Of a DNA stretch of 64,000 nt, positions 48,669 to 59,300 are shown one piece after another. The DNA lies in assembly GCF_014202335.1 (NCBI RefSeq), contig NZ_JACHGP010000011.1, positions 62,001 to 126,000 of the forward strand, in the 5' to 3' direction. Origin of the DNA: Mycobacterium sp. AZCC_0083. GTDB taxonomy: Bacteria > Actinomycetota > Actinomycetes > Mycobacteriales > Mycobacteriaceae. The position numbers and the translations under genes were made by a program. The stretch's first letter is position 1. Each line of letters begins with the position of its first letter. Below the pieces are notes generated by a model that saw nothing but the letters and a program-made list of their open reading frames with translations, was not told the origin of the DNA and did not search any database.

Positions 48669-49540
48669 CAGACGTTCTCCAGCGCGCCTGTGCGCCGCAT
48701 CGCAAGCAGGTAGAGCACGATCGCGGCCAACGGGATGATCGACAGCGCGGCGGCCAACGGCTGGTTGTTGGCAGTGACGAGTTGCCCGTAGATGATGTTG
48801 CCGAGCAGCTGTGTCTTGCCGCCGACGATGGTGACGGCGATGTAGTCACCGAGTGACAGCGAGAACGTGAAGATGGACCCGGCGGCGATGCCGGGAAACA
48901 CCATCGGCGCGACCACCATTCGCAACGTCGACACGTCGGATGCACCGAGGTCGGAGCTTGCGTCGATGAGCGAGTCGGGGACGCGCTCGAACGCCGCGAA
49001 CACCGGAATGATCATGTACGGCAACCACAGATAGGTCAGCGTGACGACGGTCGCGATCAGGCCGTAGCCAGGGCTGTACCCGGTGGCCCAGGCCAGCGGG
49101 CCCGCCGGTGAGAACAACATCCGCCACGCGTACGCCTTGACAAGGTAGCTGGCCCACAGCGGGGTCGTCACCGCCACCACGAGCGCCAGACGCATGCGTG
49201 GCGACGCGATCTTGGCCATGTACAGGGCCAGCGGCACCGCCAGTACCGCGCAGAGGACCGTGACCACCAGCGCCACCCCGACGGTCCGCAGCGTCACCGT
49301 CCGGAACACCTCGTCGGTCAACACCCTGGTGATGTTGTCTCCGGTCACGGTGTGCACCACCGCGCCGGTGAACGAGTTGGTGGTCCAGAACGCCGAGACC
49401 AGCAGTACGACAAGCGAACCCAGGTACGCCACCACCAGCCAGGTGAGCGGCGGCACCAGCAGGAATGCCAGGCCGAACCGCCTACGGGGCGACCCCGCGG
49501 GCGGTTCGGTGGTCAGTCCGTCCGGGGCCGCAACCGTCAC
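48668..49540 (-). CDS. ABC transporter permease (PotB-like)
   Basis: The 290-residue permease has six helices (FLLVPPLTWLVVAYLGSLVV first) and the coupling loop DASSDLGASDVSTLRMVVAP. GTG 49540 overlaps the stop of the substrate-binding protein (GTGA), with AAGGGG before it; the open frame further upstream is out of phase with that gene and is not used. It is the heterodimer partner of the PotC-like permease in a polyamine-type importer. Confidence 0.93.
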   Translation of the reverse strand: MTVAAPDGLTTEPPAGSPRRRFGLAFLLVPPLTWLVVAYLGSLVVLLVSAFWTTNSFTGAVVHTVTGDNITRVLTDEVFRTVTLRTVGVALVVTVLCAVLAVPLALYMAKIASPRMRLALVVAVTTPLWASYLVKAYAWRMLFSPAGPLAWATGYSPGYGLIATVVTLTYLWLPYMIIPVFAAFERVPDSLIDASSDLGASDVSTLRMVVAPMVFPGIAAGSIFTFSLSLGDYIAVTIVGGKTQLLGNIIYGQLVTANNQPLAAALSIIPLAAIVLYLLAMRRTGALENV

Positions 49541-50727
49541 CCCTTGATCTGCTGCCACTTGTCGACCCACTCGTCGTAGGCCGTGCAATTGTCCCCGCTG
49601 CCGTCGACGCACTGCTTCTGGGGCGTTGTCCAGTAGTGGATCTGGGCGGCGTACGTCTCATCGGTCGCGTGGTAGATGTCGCAGAAGTCCTTCTCGGTGG
49701 TGAACTCGCACGCCTTCGTCTGGGCAGGCGCTTCGCCGAAGTACTCGGCCACTTGGGCGTTCACCTTCGGCGAGGTGATCCAGTCCATCCACTTGTACAT
49801 GCAGTTGGGGTGGGCGGCCTTGGCCGCGACCATCCAGGTGTCCGACCACCCGGTGGAGCCCTCCTTTGGCAGCACGGTGTTCACCTGGACCTTGTTCTCG
49901 GTGCCGATCGTGTTGGCGATCACCTGCCACGTCGTACCGATCACCGAGGTGCCGGACTCGAACGCCTGGACCTCCTTGGTGTAGTCCGACCAGTACTCGC
50001 TGATGTTCTCCCGCTGCGCCTTGAGCAGCTCGACGGCGGCGTCGAGTTGTGCACTCGTCAGCGAGTACGGGTCCTTGATGCCCAACTCCGGCTTCGTCTT
50101 CGAGAGATAGAGCGCGGCGTCGGCGATGTAGATCGGCGAGTCGTAGGCCGTCACCTTGCCCTTGTACTCGCTTGCCCCGTCGAACACCGAGGCCCACGAG
50201 TTCGGGGCGTCGTGCACGACGCCGATGTTGTACATCAACAGGTTGGCGCCCCAGCCGTGCGGAATCCCGTACATCTTGCCGTCGATCGAGTTCCACGGCT
50301 TGTCCTTGAGGAACGGCGAGATCGACGCGTAGTTGGGCACGAGCGCGGTGTTGACCGGCGCGACGTCACCGGCGTAGATCAGCCGAAGGGTGGCGTCGCC
50401 TGAGGCCGAAACCCCGTCGTACTGGCCGCTTCTCATCAACTGCACCATCTCGTCGGACGTGTTGCCGAGCTTGACGTTGACCTTGCAGCCGGACTCCTTC
50501 TCGAACGGGGTGACCCAGTCGACCTTCGGGTCGTTGGACCCGTTCTCGGCGTAACCGGCCCATGCGATGAGGTTGAGTTCGCCCTCGCCGTTGCCCACCG
50601 CGCTCAGCGGTTCCAGCTTCGGCGGAGCCTGACCGGTCCCGCCGGAAGTATCCGAGCTCGAACAGGCGACCACCAGGGCCGCGCATGCGGCGAGGGTGAG
50701 ACCGAGTCGCGCGAGTGTGGGTTTCAT
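49537..50727 (-). CDS. ABC transporter substrate-binding lipoprotein (PotD-like)
   Basis: The 396-residue protein has a signal peptide with a lipobox (LVVACSSSD, Cys about 20). The mature part contains GELNLIAWAGYAENGSNDPK and FEKESGCKVNVKLGNTSDEM, then GIPHGWGANLLMYN, as in PotD/PotF and similar binding proteins. Extra Cys residues near the C-terminus (CEFTTEKDFCDIY, KQCVDGSGDNC) suggest disulfides and are unusual for the family. The ligand may be a polyamine or another small cation. ATG 50727 has AGGAG 8 nt upstream. Confidence 0.92.
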   Translation of the reverse strand: MKPTLARLGLTLAACAALVVACSSSDTSGGTGQAPPKLEPLSAVGNGEGELNLIAWAGYAENGSNDPKVDWVTPFEKESGCKVNVKLGNTSDEMVQLMRSGQYDGVSASGDATLRLIYAGDVAPVNTALVPNYASISPFLKDKPWNSIDGKMYGIPHGWGANLLMYNIGVVHDAPNSWASVFDGASEYKGKVTAYDSPIYIADAALYLSKTKPELGIKDPYSLTSAQLDAAVELLKAQRENISEYWSDYTKEVQAFESGTSVIGTTWQVIANTIGTENKVQVNTVLPKEGSTGWSDTWMVAAKAAHPNCMYKWMDWITSPKVNAQVAEYFGEAPAQTKACEFTTEKDFCDIYHATDETYAAQIHYWTTPQKQCVDGSGDNCTAYDEWVDKWQQIKG

Positions 50728-50750
50728 GGTTGGTGCTCCTGTCAGTTGGA

Positions 50751-51860
50751 TCAGCCGTCCAGGTCGTGTACGGCACTTTCCTTCCACGCCAATGTGATTG
50801 GCGCGCCGTGATCGACGTTCGGGGGTAGCCAGGTGCTCGCGGTGAGGACCGTGGCGGTCAGGGTGACACCGGGTGGGGCGTTCGCGACGATCCGGGTCGT
50901 TGGTCCGGCGTAGATGACCTCGGACACCGTCGCGTCGACCGTTCGCACACCTGGCACGGCATCGGTGTCGGGTGCGAACACGGCGATGCGCTCGGGTCGG
51001 ATGGCGAACGTGCCCGGCCTGCCGACGAGTGCGTCGGCTGCGGTGCCGTCCAGTACGTTCGCCGTCCCGACGAAGTCGGCGACGAAGCGATTGGCGGGCT
51101 TTTCGTAGACGTCCCTTGCCCGGCCCACCTGTTCGATGCGGCCATCGTTGAACACGGCGAGGCGGTCGCACAGGGTGAGCGCCTCGTCCTGGTCGTGGGT
51201 GACGATGACGAAGGTGATGCCGACCTCGCGCTGGATGGCCTTCAGCTCGACCTGCATCTGCTCGCGCAGCTTGAGGTCGAGTGCGCCGAGGGGTTCGTCG
51301 AGCAGCAGCACGCGCGGCCGACCGACAAGGGCCCTGGCCAATGCGACGCGTTGACGTTGTCCTCCCGACAACTGGTCAGGGCGGCGCGGCGCCTGAGCGG
51401 AGAGCCGGACCATGTCGAGCGCGTCGGCGGTGCGGCGCCGCCGTTCGGCCTTCGCCACGCCGCGCACCTTCAGTCCGTATTCGACGTTCTGGGCCACCGT
51501 CATGTGGGGGAACAGCGCGTACTCCTGGAACACGGTGTTGACGTCGCGCGTGCGGGCCGGCCAAGAGGTGACGTCCACCCCGCCGAGCCGGATCGTCCCC
51601 GCGGTGGGCTGCTCGAAGCCGGCGATCATGCGCAGCACGGTGGTCTTGCCGGATCCGGAGGGGCCGAGGATCGCGAACAGTTCACCGTCCTCGACGGTGA
51701 GGTCGGCACCGTCGACCGCGACGACGCCGTTGGTGCCGCGTTCGTGGAACACCTTGCGGACGCCGATCAACTCGATCTGCGGTTCCCCCTGGGCGGTCGG
51801 GTTCGGACGTGGCCCCGTAGATGACACGGTGGCGGTCCCGGAATCCGGCCCAGCAGGCAT
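50751..51860 (-). CDS. ABC transporter ATP-binding protein (PotA-like)
   Basis: The 369-residue ATPase has Walker A GPSGSGKTT (66-74), Q-loop VFQEYALFPHMTV, signature LSGGQRQRVALARAL, Walker B VLLLDEPLGALD and switch VTHDQDE. The C-terminal TOBE domain contains FAIRPERIAVF and AGPTTRIVA. It is the first gene of a four-gene operon (ATPase, binding lipoprotein, two permeases) encoding a PotABCD-type importer. No regulator is adjacent except the convergent MerR. Confidence 0.95.
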   Translation of the reverse strand: MPAGPDSGTATVSSTGPRPNPTAQGEPQIELIGVRKVFHERGTNGVVAVDGADLTVEDGELFAILGPSGSGKTTVLRMIAGFEQPTAGTIRLGGVDVTSWPARTRDVNTVFQEYALFPHMTVAQNVEYGLKVRGVAKAERRRRTADALDMVRLSAQAPRRPDQLSGGQRQRVALARALVGRPRVLLLDEPLGALDLKLREQMQVELKAIQREVGITFVIVTHDQDEALTLCDRLAVFNDGRIEQVGRARDVYEKPANRFVADFVGTANVLDGTAADALVGRPGTFAIRPERIAVFAPDTDAVPGVRTVDATVSEVIYAGPTTRIVANAPPGVTLTATVLTASTWLPPNVDHGAPITLAWKESAVHDLDG

Positions 51861-52042
51861 GGCGAGAATCGTATGGATCGGTGGGTCGAACTGCAGCCCA
51901 AAGTATGGATTTCGAATGGAATCGGTGTTTCACCGACTGTTTCCGTCCGTCGGCTACTTCGGGCCGCCGGCCAGAATCTTGATACCTCTGTGGCCAGTGG
52001 CGCTGATGAGAATATTGAGGTAGTTGTCATACCCTGGGGTGC

Positions 52043-52777
52043 ATGTCGATTTCCCGGCGCGACGTACTCAAGTACGCCGCCGCCGCGCCTGCCGTGCTCG
52101 GCCTGGGCGGCACGTTGGCAGCGATCTCCGCAACGACGGCTGCACCGTCGGCGTCGGCGGCGCCCCTAGGGATCCTGCTCGACTACGCGGCAGGGGTGAT
52201 CAAGGCATCCGACATCCGCGCGGCGGGAGCGGCGGGTGCCATCAGGTACGTCTCCGACCGCCGCCCAGGGGGTCAGTGGATGCTTGGCAAGCCCATCCTG
52301 CTACCGGAGGCTCGTGACCTGTACAACAGCGGCCTCAAGATCGTGTCCTGCTACCAGTACGGCAAGGAGGACACGGCCGACTGGCTCGGCGGCCAGAACG
52401 CCGGCGTGCAGCACGCCAAGCGGGGCTGGCAGTTGCACGTCGCCGCAGGTGGGTCCTACGGCGCGCCGATCTACGCCTCGATCGACGACGACCCCTCGTT
52501 GGACCAGTACAAGCAGCAGGTCGTGCCCTATCTGAAGGCCTGGGAGTCGGTCCTCGGACGCCAGCGGGTCGGGGTCTACGCCAATTCGAAGACGATCGAC
52601 TGGGCACTCCAGGACGGCATCGGCTCGTACTTTTGGCAACACAACTGGGGATCGCCGAAGGGATTCACGCATCCGGCAGCGCACCTGCACCAGGTAGAGA
52701 TCGACAAGCAGAGTGTCGGTGGTGTCGGCGTCGACATCAATCAGGTCCTCAAGCCGCAATTCGGGCAGTGGGACTAA
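52043..52777 (+). CDS. Tat-exported DUF1906 glycoside-hydrolase-like protein (Rv2525c type)
   Basis: The 244-residue protein has a twin-arginine signal (SISRRDVLKYAAAAPAVLGL) with a cleavage site near ASAAP. The mature domain begins LGILLDYAAGVIKASDIRAA and contains VSCYQYGKEDTADW and YASIDDDPS, matching DUF1906 glycoside-hydrolase-like barrels. Rv2525c of M. tuberculosis, next to fas, is the known relative and is linked to cell-wall processes. Position and orientation beside fas here conserve that order. It is a separate transcription unit from fas. Confidence 0.92.
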   Translation: MSISRRDVLKYAAAAPAVLGLGGTLAAISATTAAPSASAAPLGILLDYAAGVIKASDIRAAGAAGAIRYVSDRRPGGQWMLGKPILLPEARDLYNSGLKIVSCYQYGKEDTADWLGGQNAGVQHAKRGWQLHVAAGGSYGAPIYASIDDDPSLDQYKQQVVPYLKAWESVLGRQRVGVYANSKTIDWALQDGIGSYFWQHNWGSPKGFTHPAAHLHQVEIDKQSVGGVGVDINQVLKPQFGQWD

Positions 52778-53302
52778 GACTTACTGACCGGTAATATTTG
52801 GCAGCAAACTATTGGGCTGCCGCCGGTCTCTTGGGTAGACACATTGGTCGATGTTGTCGCCTCGTGTGAGGCGGCGACGATCCCGTCGGTTACCCAGAAT
52901 TCGTACATAACGATTCGGTAACAATACTGCCTTGATCTGCGCTGTTGTTGCTACTCGACCGTAACCACGCGCATGCAGGACGTTTGTCCCGGAAGACTCG
53001 TGGCCTTCCGCAAGCCCGCGTTACGCAATATGTGGTTACCCGTGCGTAGAACTCGCCAGTAACCATTTGAGGGCAGAAAATGGTCCTGGCTCTCATGACA
53101 CTCTTATGGGGCTGGCCCGTCCGCTGGGCCGCCCGGGAGGGCAGTCCGGCCGCACTCCTCAACGCCCGAGGAGACGAGACCGGAGCCAGCGAGATTCGAC
53201 GCCGAATCGCAGGACCCCGCATGCGAGCGGGGCCGAGCCGCCGAGAAGACAAGCCTGACGACGAGCGATACGCGCCCAGCGCACCGAGGAGATGGACAAG
53301 AC
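52778..53302. promoter_or_regulatory. fas upstream region with repeated GTTAC/GTAAC elements
   Basis: No gene is supported in these 525 bp. GTTAC or GTAAC elements occur at 52888-52894, 52917-52923, 52960-52967, around 53018-53024, 53033-53040 and 53058-53065. TGGTTAC (53033-53039) and GTAACCA (53059-53065) form a perfect inverted repeat with a 19-bp spacer. In mycobacteria fas is activated by the TetR-type regulator FasR; these elements are candidates for its site or another lipid-sensing regulator. The 5' part is relatively AT-rich. An open frame from 53080 is in another phase and has no ribosome site. Confidence 0.55.
53033..53065. promoter_or_regulatory. Inverted repeat TGGTTAC-N19-GTAACCA upstream of fas
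   Basis: Two perfect 7-bp arms are 26 bp apart centre to centre, about 2.5 helical turns. It is the most symmetric pair among the six GTTAC/GTAAC elements in the region and lies 238 bp upstream of the fas start. Confidence 0.5.
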
Positions 53303-56300
53303 GTGACGATCAACGAGCAGAACAGAGTTTCCACCGGCCGCAACGACGCAGGCGACAATTCGTCGACCCTGACCGGCGCGCATGCGCTGGTCGACCTGCT
53401 CAACGCCGGCGAACCGTATGCCGTCGCGTTCGGTGGGCAGGGCGGCAACTGGCTGGAGAACCTCGAAGAGCTGATCAGCTCGGCCGGCATCGAATCCGAG
53501 CTGAGCGAGGTCGTCGGCGAGGCTCAACTACTGCTGGAGCCCGTCGCCCGCGAGCTAGTGGTCGTGCGGCCGATTGGCTTCCAGCCGATGCAGTGGGTGC
53601 GCGCGCTGGCGGCCGACGAGCCGCTGCCCACCTCCAAGCAGCTCACGACCGCCGCGATCTCCGGCCCCGGCATCCTGCTGGCGCAGATGGCCGCCATTCG
53701 CGCCGTGAAGCGTCAGGGGCTCGATCTTGATGGCACGCCTCCGGTGGCCATGGCCGGTCACTCACAGGGCACCATGGCCTGCGAATCGCTCAAGGCCAAC
53801 GGGACCCGCGACGCCGAACTGCTGGCGCTGCTGCAGCTGATCGGCGCGGCAGGGTCGCTGGTGTCGCGACGTCGCGGCATGGTCGGGCGTGGCGACAAGT
53901 CGCCGATGGTCTCCGTCACCAATGCCGATCCCGATCGCATCGCCGAACTCCTCGAGGACTTCTCAACGGATGTGCGCACCGTGCTGCCGCCGGTGCTGTC
54001 GATCCGCAACGGCCGCCGGTCGGTCGTCATCACCGGCACCCCGGAACAGCTGGCCCGGTTCGAGCTGTACTGCAGCAAGATCACCGAGAAGGAAGAAGCC
54101 GAGCGCAAGAACAAGCTGCGCGGTGGCGCCGTGTTCGCACCGGTCTTCCACAGCGTGCAGGTCGAGGTCGGCTTCCACACCCCGCGGCTGGCGGACGGCG
54201 TCGATCTCGTCGACCGCTGGGCTGCCAGGACCGGTATCGACGCCGAGCTCGCCCACGACATGACGGAGTCGATCTTCGTGCGGCCCATCGACTGGGTCGC
54301 CGAGGTCGAGCGGCTGCACCAGGCAGGCGCGCGCTGGATCATCGATCTGGGCCCCAGCGACACCATCACCCGCGTCACGGCCCCCGTCATTCGCGGGCTC
54401 GGCGTCGGCATCGTCGCCGCGGCGACCCGCGCCGGACAGCGCAACCTGTTCACCGTCGGTGCGGCACCCGAGGTCGCGCCCGCCTGGTCGAGCTATGCGC
54501 CGTCGATCGTCACGCTGCCCAACGGGTCGACGAAGCTGTCGACCAAGTTCACCCGCCTCACCGGACGCTCGCCGATCCTTCTTGCCGGCATGACGCCGAC
54601 CACCGTCGACGCCAAGATCGTCGCCGCTGCGGCCAACGCAGGACACTGGGCCGAACTCGCCGGTGGCGGCCAGGTCACCGAACCCATCTTCGACGCGCGC
54701 ATCGAGGAGTTGACCCAACTTCTCGAGCCGGGCCGTGCCATCCAGTTCAACACGCTGTTCCTCGACCCGTACCTGTGGAAGTTGCAGGTCGGCGGAAAGC
54801 GCTTGGTGCAGAAGGCCCGTCAGTCCGGCGCGCCGATCGACGGTGTTGTGGTTAGCGCGGGCATCCCCGAGCTCGAGGAGGCCGTCGACCTGATCGACGA
54901 GCTCAACGAGATCGGGATCACCCACGTGGTGTTCAAGCCGGGAACCGTCGAGCAGATCAAGTCCGTCATCAAGATCGCCGCGGAGGTCCCCACCCGCGAG
55001 GTCATCGTGCACATCGAGGGTGGCCGCGCAGGCGGACACCACTCTTGGGAAGACCTCGACGACCTGCTGGTGTCGACCTACGGCGATTTGCGCAAGTGCG
55101 CCAACATCACCGTGTGCGTTGGTGGCGGCATCGGCACTCCGGAACGCGCCGCGGAGTACCTGTCCGGGCGCTGGGCCGCACGCTACGGCTTCCCCGACAT
55201 GCCGGTCGACGGCATCTTGGTCGGCACCGCGGCGATGGCCGCTCTCGAGTCGACCACGTCGCCCGCGGTCAAGCAGCTGCTGGTCGAGACCAACGGCACC
55301 GATCAATGGATCGGCGCCGGTAAGGCCCAGGGCGGCATGGCTTCCAGCCGCAGCCAGCTGGGCGCCGACATCCACGAGATCGACAACTCCGCGTCACGCT
55401 GCGGCCGGCTGCTCGACGAGGTCGCAGGCGATGGTGACGCTGTCGCCGAACGGCGCGACGAGATCATCGCCGCGATGGCAGACACCGCCAAGCCGTACTT
55501 CGGCGACGTCGCCGACATGACGTACCTGCAGTGGCTGCAGCGTTACGTCGAGCTGGCGATCGGCGACGGCGACAGCACCGCTGACACCGCCGCACCTGGC
55601 AGCCAGTGGCTGGCCGACACCTGGCGCGACCGGTTCGAGGAGATGCTCAAGCGGGCCGAGGCCCGGCTGAATCCCGCGGACTCGGGCCCGATCGAGACGC
55701 TGTACGGCGTGAGCGCCGAAGGTGAGGCGCTGCTCGAGGATCCGCAACGGGCCGTCGCGGAGTTGCTGGCGCGCTACCCCGACGCGGAGACCGTCAAGCT
55801 GCATCCCGCCGACCTGCCGTTCTTCGTCACGCTGTGCAAGACCCTCGGCAAGCCGGTCAACTTCGTCCCCGTCATCGACAAGGACGTTCGGCGCTGGTGG
55901 CGCAGTGACTCGCTGTGGCAGGCGCACGACGCGCGCTACACGGCCGACCAGGTGTGCATCATTCCCGGCACGGAGGCCGTCGCAGGCATCACCCGCGTCG
56001 ACGAGCCGGTCGGTGAGCTGCTCGACCGGTTCGAGCAGGCGTCCATCGACGAGGTGATCGCATCCGGTGCCGAGGCCGTCGCCGTGGTGTCGCGCCGTCA
56101 GGCCCGCGTCGACGTCACCGGCCCGCTGGCCGTCGTGCTCGATTCGCCCGACGTGCTGTGGGCAGGCCGCACCGCGATCAACCCGGTGCACCGCATCGGT
56201 GAGCCGAGCGAGTGGCAGGTCAACGAAAACCGTTCGGCCACACACCCGTCCACGGGTGCACGTCTGGAGCTGGCCGGCGAGCAGGTCGTGTTGTCGGTTC

Positions 56301-59300
56301 CGCTGTCCGACATCTGGATCACCATCCGCTTCACGCTGCCCACCGCCACGGTCGACGGCGGCATGCCCGTCGTCACCACCGAGGATGCGTCGGCCGCGAT
56401 GCGCGCCGTATTGGCGATCGCCGCGGGTGTCGAGGGCCCAGAAGCCCTGCCGCCGGTGTCCAACGACAGCACCACCGTCACGGTCTCCTGGGATCCGGAA
56501 GAGGTCGCCGACCACACCGGCGTCACCGCGACGTTCGGCGCGCCGCTGGCCCCCGGCCTGACCCTGGTGCCGGACGCACTCGTCGGCCGCTGCTGGCCCG
56601 CCGTGTTCTCCGTCATCGGTGCGGCCGTCACCGACGCCGGCTTCCCGATCGTGGAGGGCCTGCTGAGCCTGGTGCACCTCGACCACGCGGCGCACCTGCT
56701 CGCGCCGATGCCCAAGACTGCGGCTGAATTGACCGTCACCGCAACGGCTTCGCCTGCCGTCGACACCGAGGTCGGCCGCGTTGTGCCGGTCTCGGTGACC
56801 ATCTCCGATGGAGATGGCACCGTGCTGGTGAAGTTGGAGGAGCGGTTCGCCATTCGCGGCCGCACCGGTGCCGTCGCGTTGTCCGATCCGGCGCGCGCCG
56901 GCGGAGCGATCACCGACAACGCCACCGACACGCCGCGCCGCCGGCGCCGCGACGTCACCGTCGCCGCGCCGACCGACATGAGCGCGTTCGCCGTGGTGTC
57001 CGGTGACCACAACCCGATCCACACCGACCGTGCCGCCGCACTGCTCGCCGGGCTGAAATCGCCCATCGTGCACGGCATGTGGCTGTCTGCCGCCGCGCAA
57101 CACGTCGTCACCGCCACCGACGGCCGGGCCACCCCGCCCGCGCGACTGGTCGGCTGGACCTCCCGCTTCCTCGGCATGGTCCTGCCAGGCGACGACATCG
57201 ACTTCCGCGTCGACCGCGTCGGCATCGACCGCGGTGCGGAGATCGTCGAGGTCACCGCGAAGGTCGGTGCCGACCTGGTGATGTCGGCGACTGCGCAGCT
57301 GGCCGCCCCGAAGACGGTGTATGCGTTCCCGGGCCAGGGCATTCAGTACAAGGGCATGGGCATGGAGGTCCGCAGCCGGTCCAAGGCCGCCCGCAAGGTG
57401 TGGGACATGGCCGACAAGTTCACCCGCGAAACCCTTGGTTTCTCGGTGCTTCACGTGGTCCGTGACAACCCGACCGGCCTGATCGCCAGCGGCGTGCACT
57501 ACCACCATCCCGAGGGCGTGTTGTACCTGACACAGTTCACTCAGGTCGCCATGGCGACGGTGGCCGCTGCGCAGGTCGCCGAGATGCGCGAGCAGGGCGC
57601 GTTCGTCGAGGATGCGATCGCCTGCGGCCACTCCGTCGGTGAATACACCGCGCTGGCATGCGTTTCCGGCGTATACCCGCTGGAGGCACTGCTAGAGGTC
57701 GTCTTCCACCGCGGCAGCAAGATGCACGACATCGTCCCGCGCGACGAGCACGGCCGCTCCAACTACCGACTGGCCGCGATCCGGCCGTCGCAGATCGACC
57801 TCCCCGATGACGACGTGCCTGCGTTCATCGACGAGATCGCTGAGCGCACTGGCGAATTCCTGCAGATCGTGAACTACAACCTTCGTGGCTCGCAGTACGC
57901 CATCGCGGGCACGGTGCGCGGTCTCGAGGTGCTCGAGGAGGAGGTCGACAAGCGCCGCGAGTTGTCCGGCGGCAAGCGGTCGTTCATCCTGGTGCCCGGT
58001 ATCGACGTGCCGTTCCACTCCTCGGTGCTGCGGGTCGGGGTCGCCGACTTCCGGCGCTCGCTGGAGCGGGTCATGCCGCGCGACGCGGATCCCGATCTGC
58101 TCGTCGGCCGCTACGTCCCGAACCTGGTGCCGCGGCCGTTCACCTTGGACCGCGACTTCATCCAGGAGATTCGCGACCTGGTGCCCGCCGAGCCGCTCGA
58201 CGAGGTGCTCGCCGACTACGACACGTGGCGCAACGAGAAGCCCAGCGAGCTATGCCGCAAGATCGTGATCGAATTGCTGGCTTGGCAGTTCGCCAGCCCG
58301 GTGCGCTGGATCGAAACCCAGGACCTGCTGTTCATCGAGGAGGCCGCGGGCGGGCTCGGGATCGAGCGGTTCGTCGAGATCGGCGTGAAGTCAGCGCCGA
58401 CCGTCGCCGGACTGGCCACGAATACGCTGAAGCTGCCGGAGTATTCGCACAACACGACCGAGGTGCTCAACACCGAGCGCGACGCCGCCGTGCTGTTCGC
58501 CACCGACACCGATCCGGAACCCGAGGCCGACGACGCAGGAGGCGATGACACGCCGGCACCGGCCGCCGAGGCCGCTGCCGTGGCCGCTGCGCCGGCTCCC
58601 GCTCAGGCTGCACCGAGTGGCGGCCCGCGTCCGGATGACATCGGGTTCGACGCTGCCGACGCCACGCTCGCGCTCGTCGCCCTTTCGGCGAAGATGCGCA
58701 TCGACCAGATCGAGTTGCTGGACTCCATCGAGTCGATCACCGACGGTGCGTCGTCACGGCGCAACCAGCTGCTGGTGGACCTGGGTTCGGAGCTCAACCT
58801 CGGCGCGATCGATGGGGCGGCCGAGGCCGACCTGGCCGGGCTCAAGGCTCAGGTGACCAAGCTGGCCCGCACGTACAAGCCTTATGGCCCCGTGCTTTCC
58901 GACGCGATCAACGATCAGCTGCGCACGGTGCTCGGCCCCTCCGGCAAGCGGCCCGCCGCCATCGCCGAACGCGTCACCAAGACGTGGGAACTGGGCGAGG
59001 GCTGGGCGAAGCACGTCGTCGTCGAGGTCGCGCTTGGCACCCGTGAGGGCACCAGCGTGCGCGGTGGTGCGCTCGGCGGGCTGCACGAGGGTGCGCTGGC
59101 CGACGCGGCCACGGTGGACAAGGTCGTCGACGGGGCGGTCGCAGCGGTCGGGGCCCGCAAGGGCATCGCGGTTTCGTTGCCATCGTCGGGCGCCGCTGGC
59201 GGCGGCGTGGTGGACTCCGCTGCGCTGACCGAGTTCGCCGAGCAGGTCACAGGGCCCGAGGGCGTGCTCGCCTCGACCGCCAGGATGATCCTCGGCCAGC

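Noticed and set aside
51863..51877. GAGAAT-CGT-ATGGAT upstream of the ABC ATPase
   Set aside because: The second arm keeps only two bases of ATTCTC; expected by chance.
52007..52021. GAGAAT followed by ATTGAGG near the DUF1906 gene
   Set aside because: Only one half-site of the mce-region dyad is present; the other arm does not match.
55394..57631. 745-codon open frame antisense to fas, and a 715-codon one at 60122-62269
   Set aside because: Both are GC-rich shadow frames opposite strongly supported fas domains; the translations are rich in Arg/His/Asp with no domain, and there is no ribosome site.
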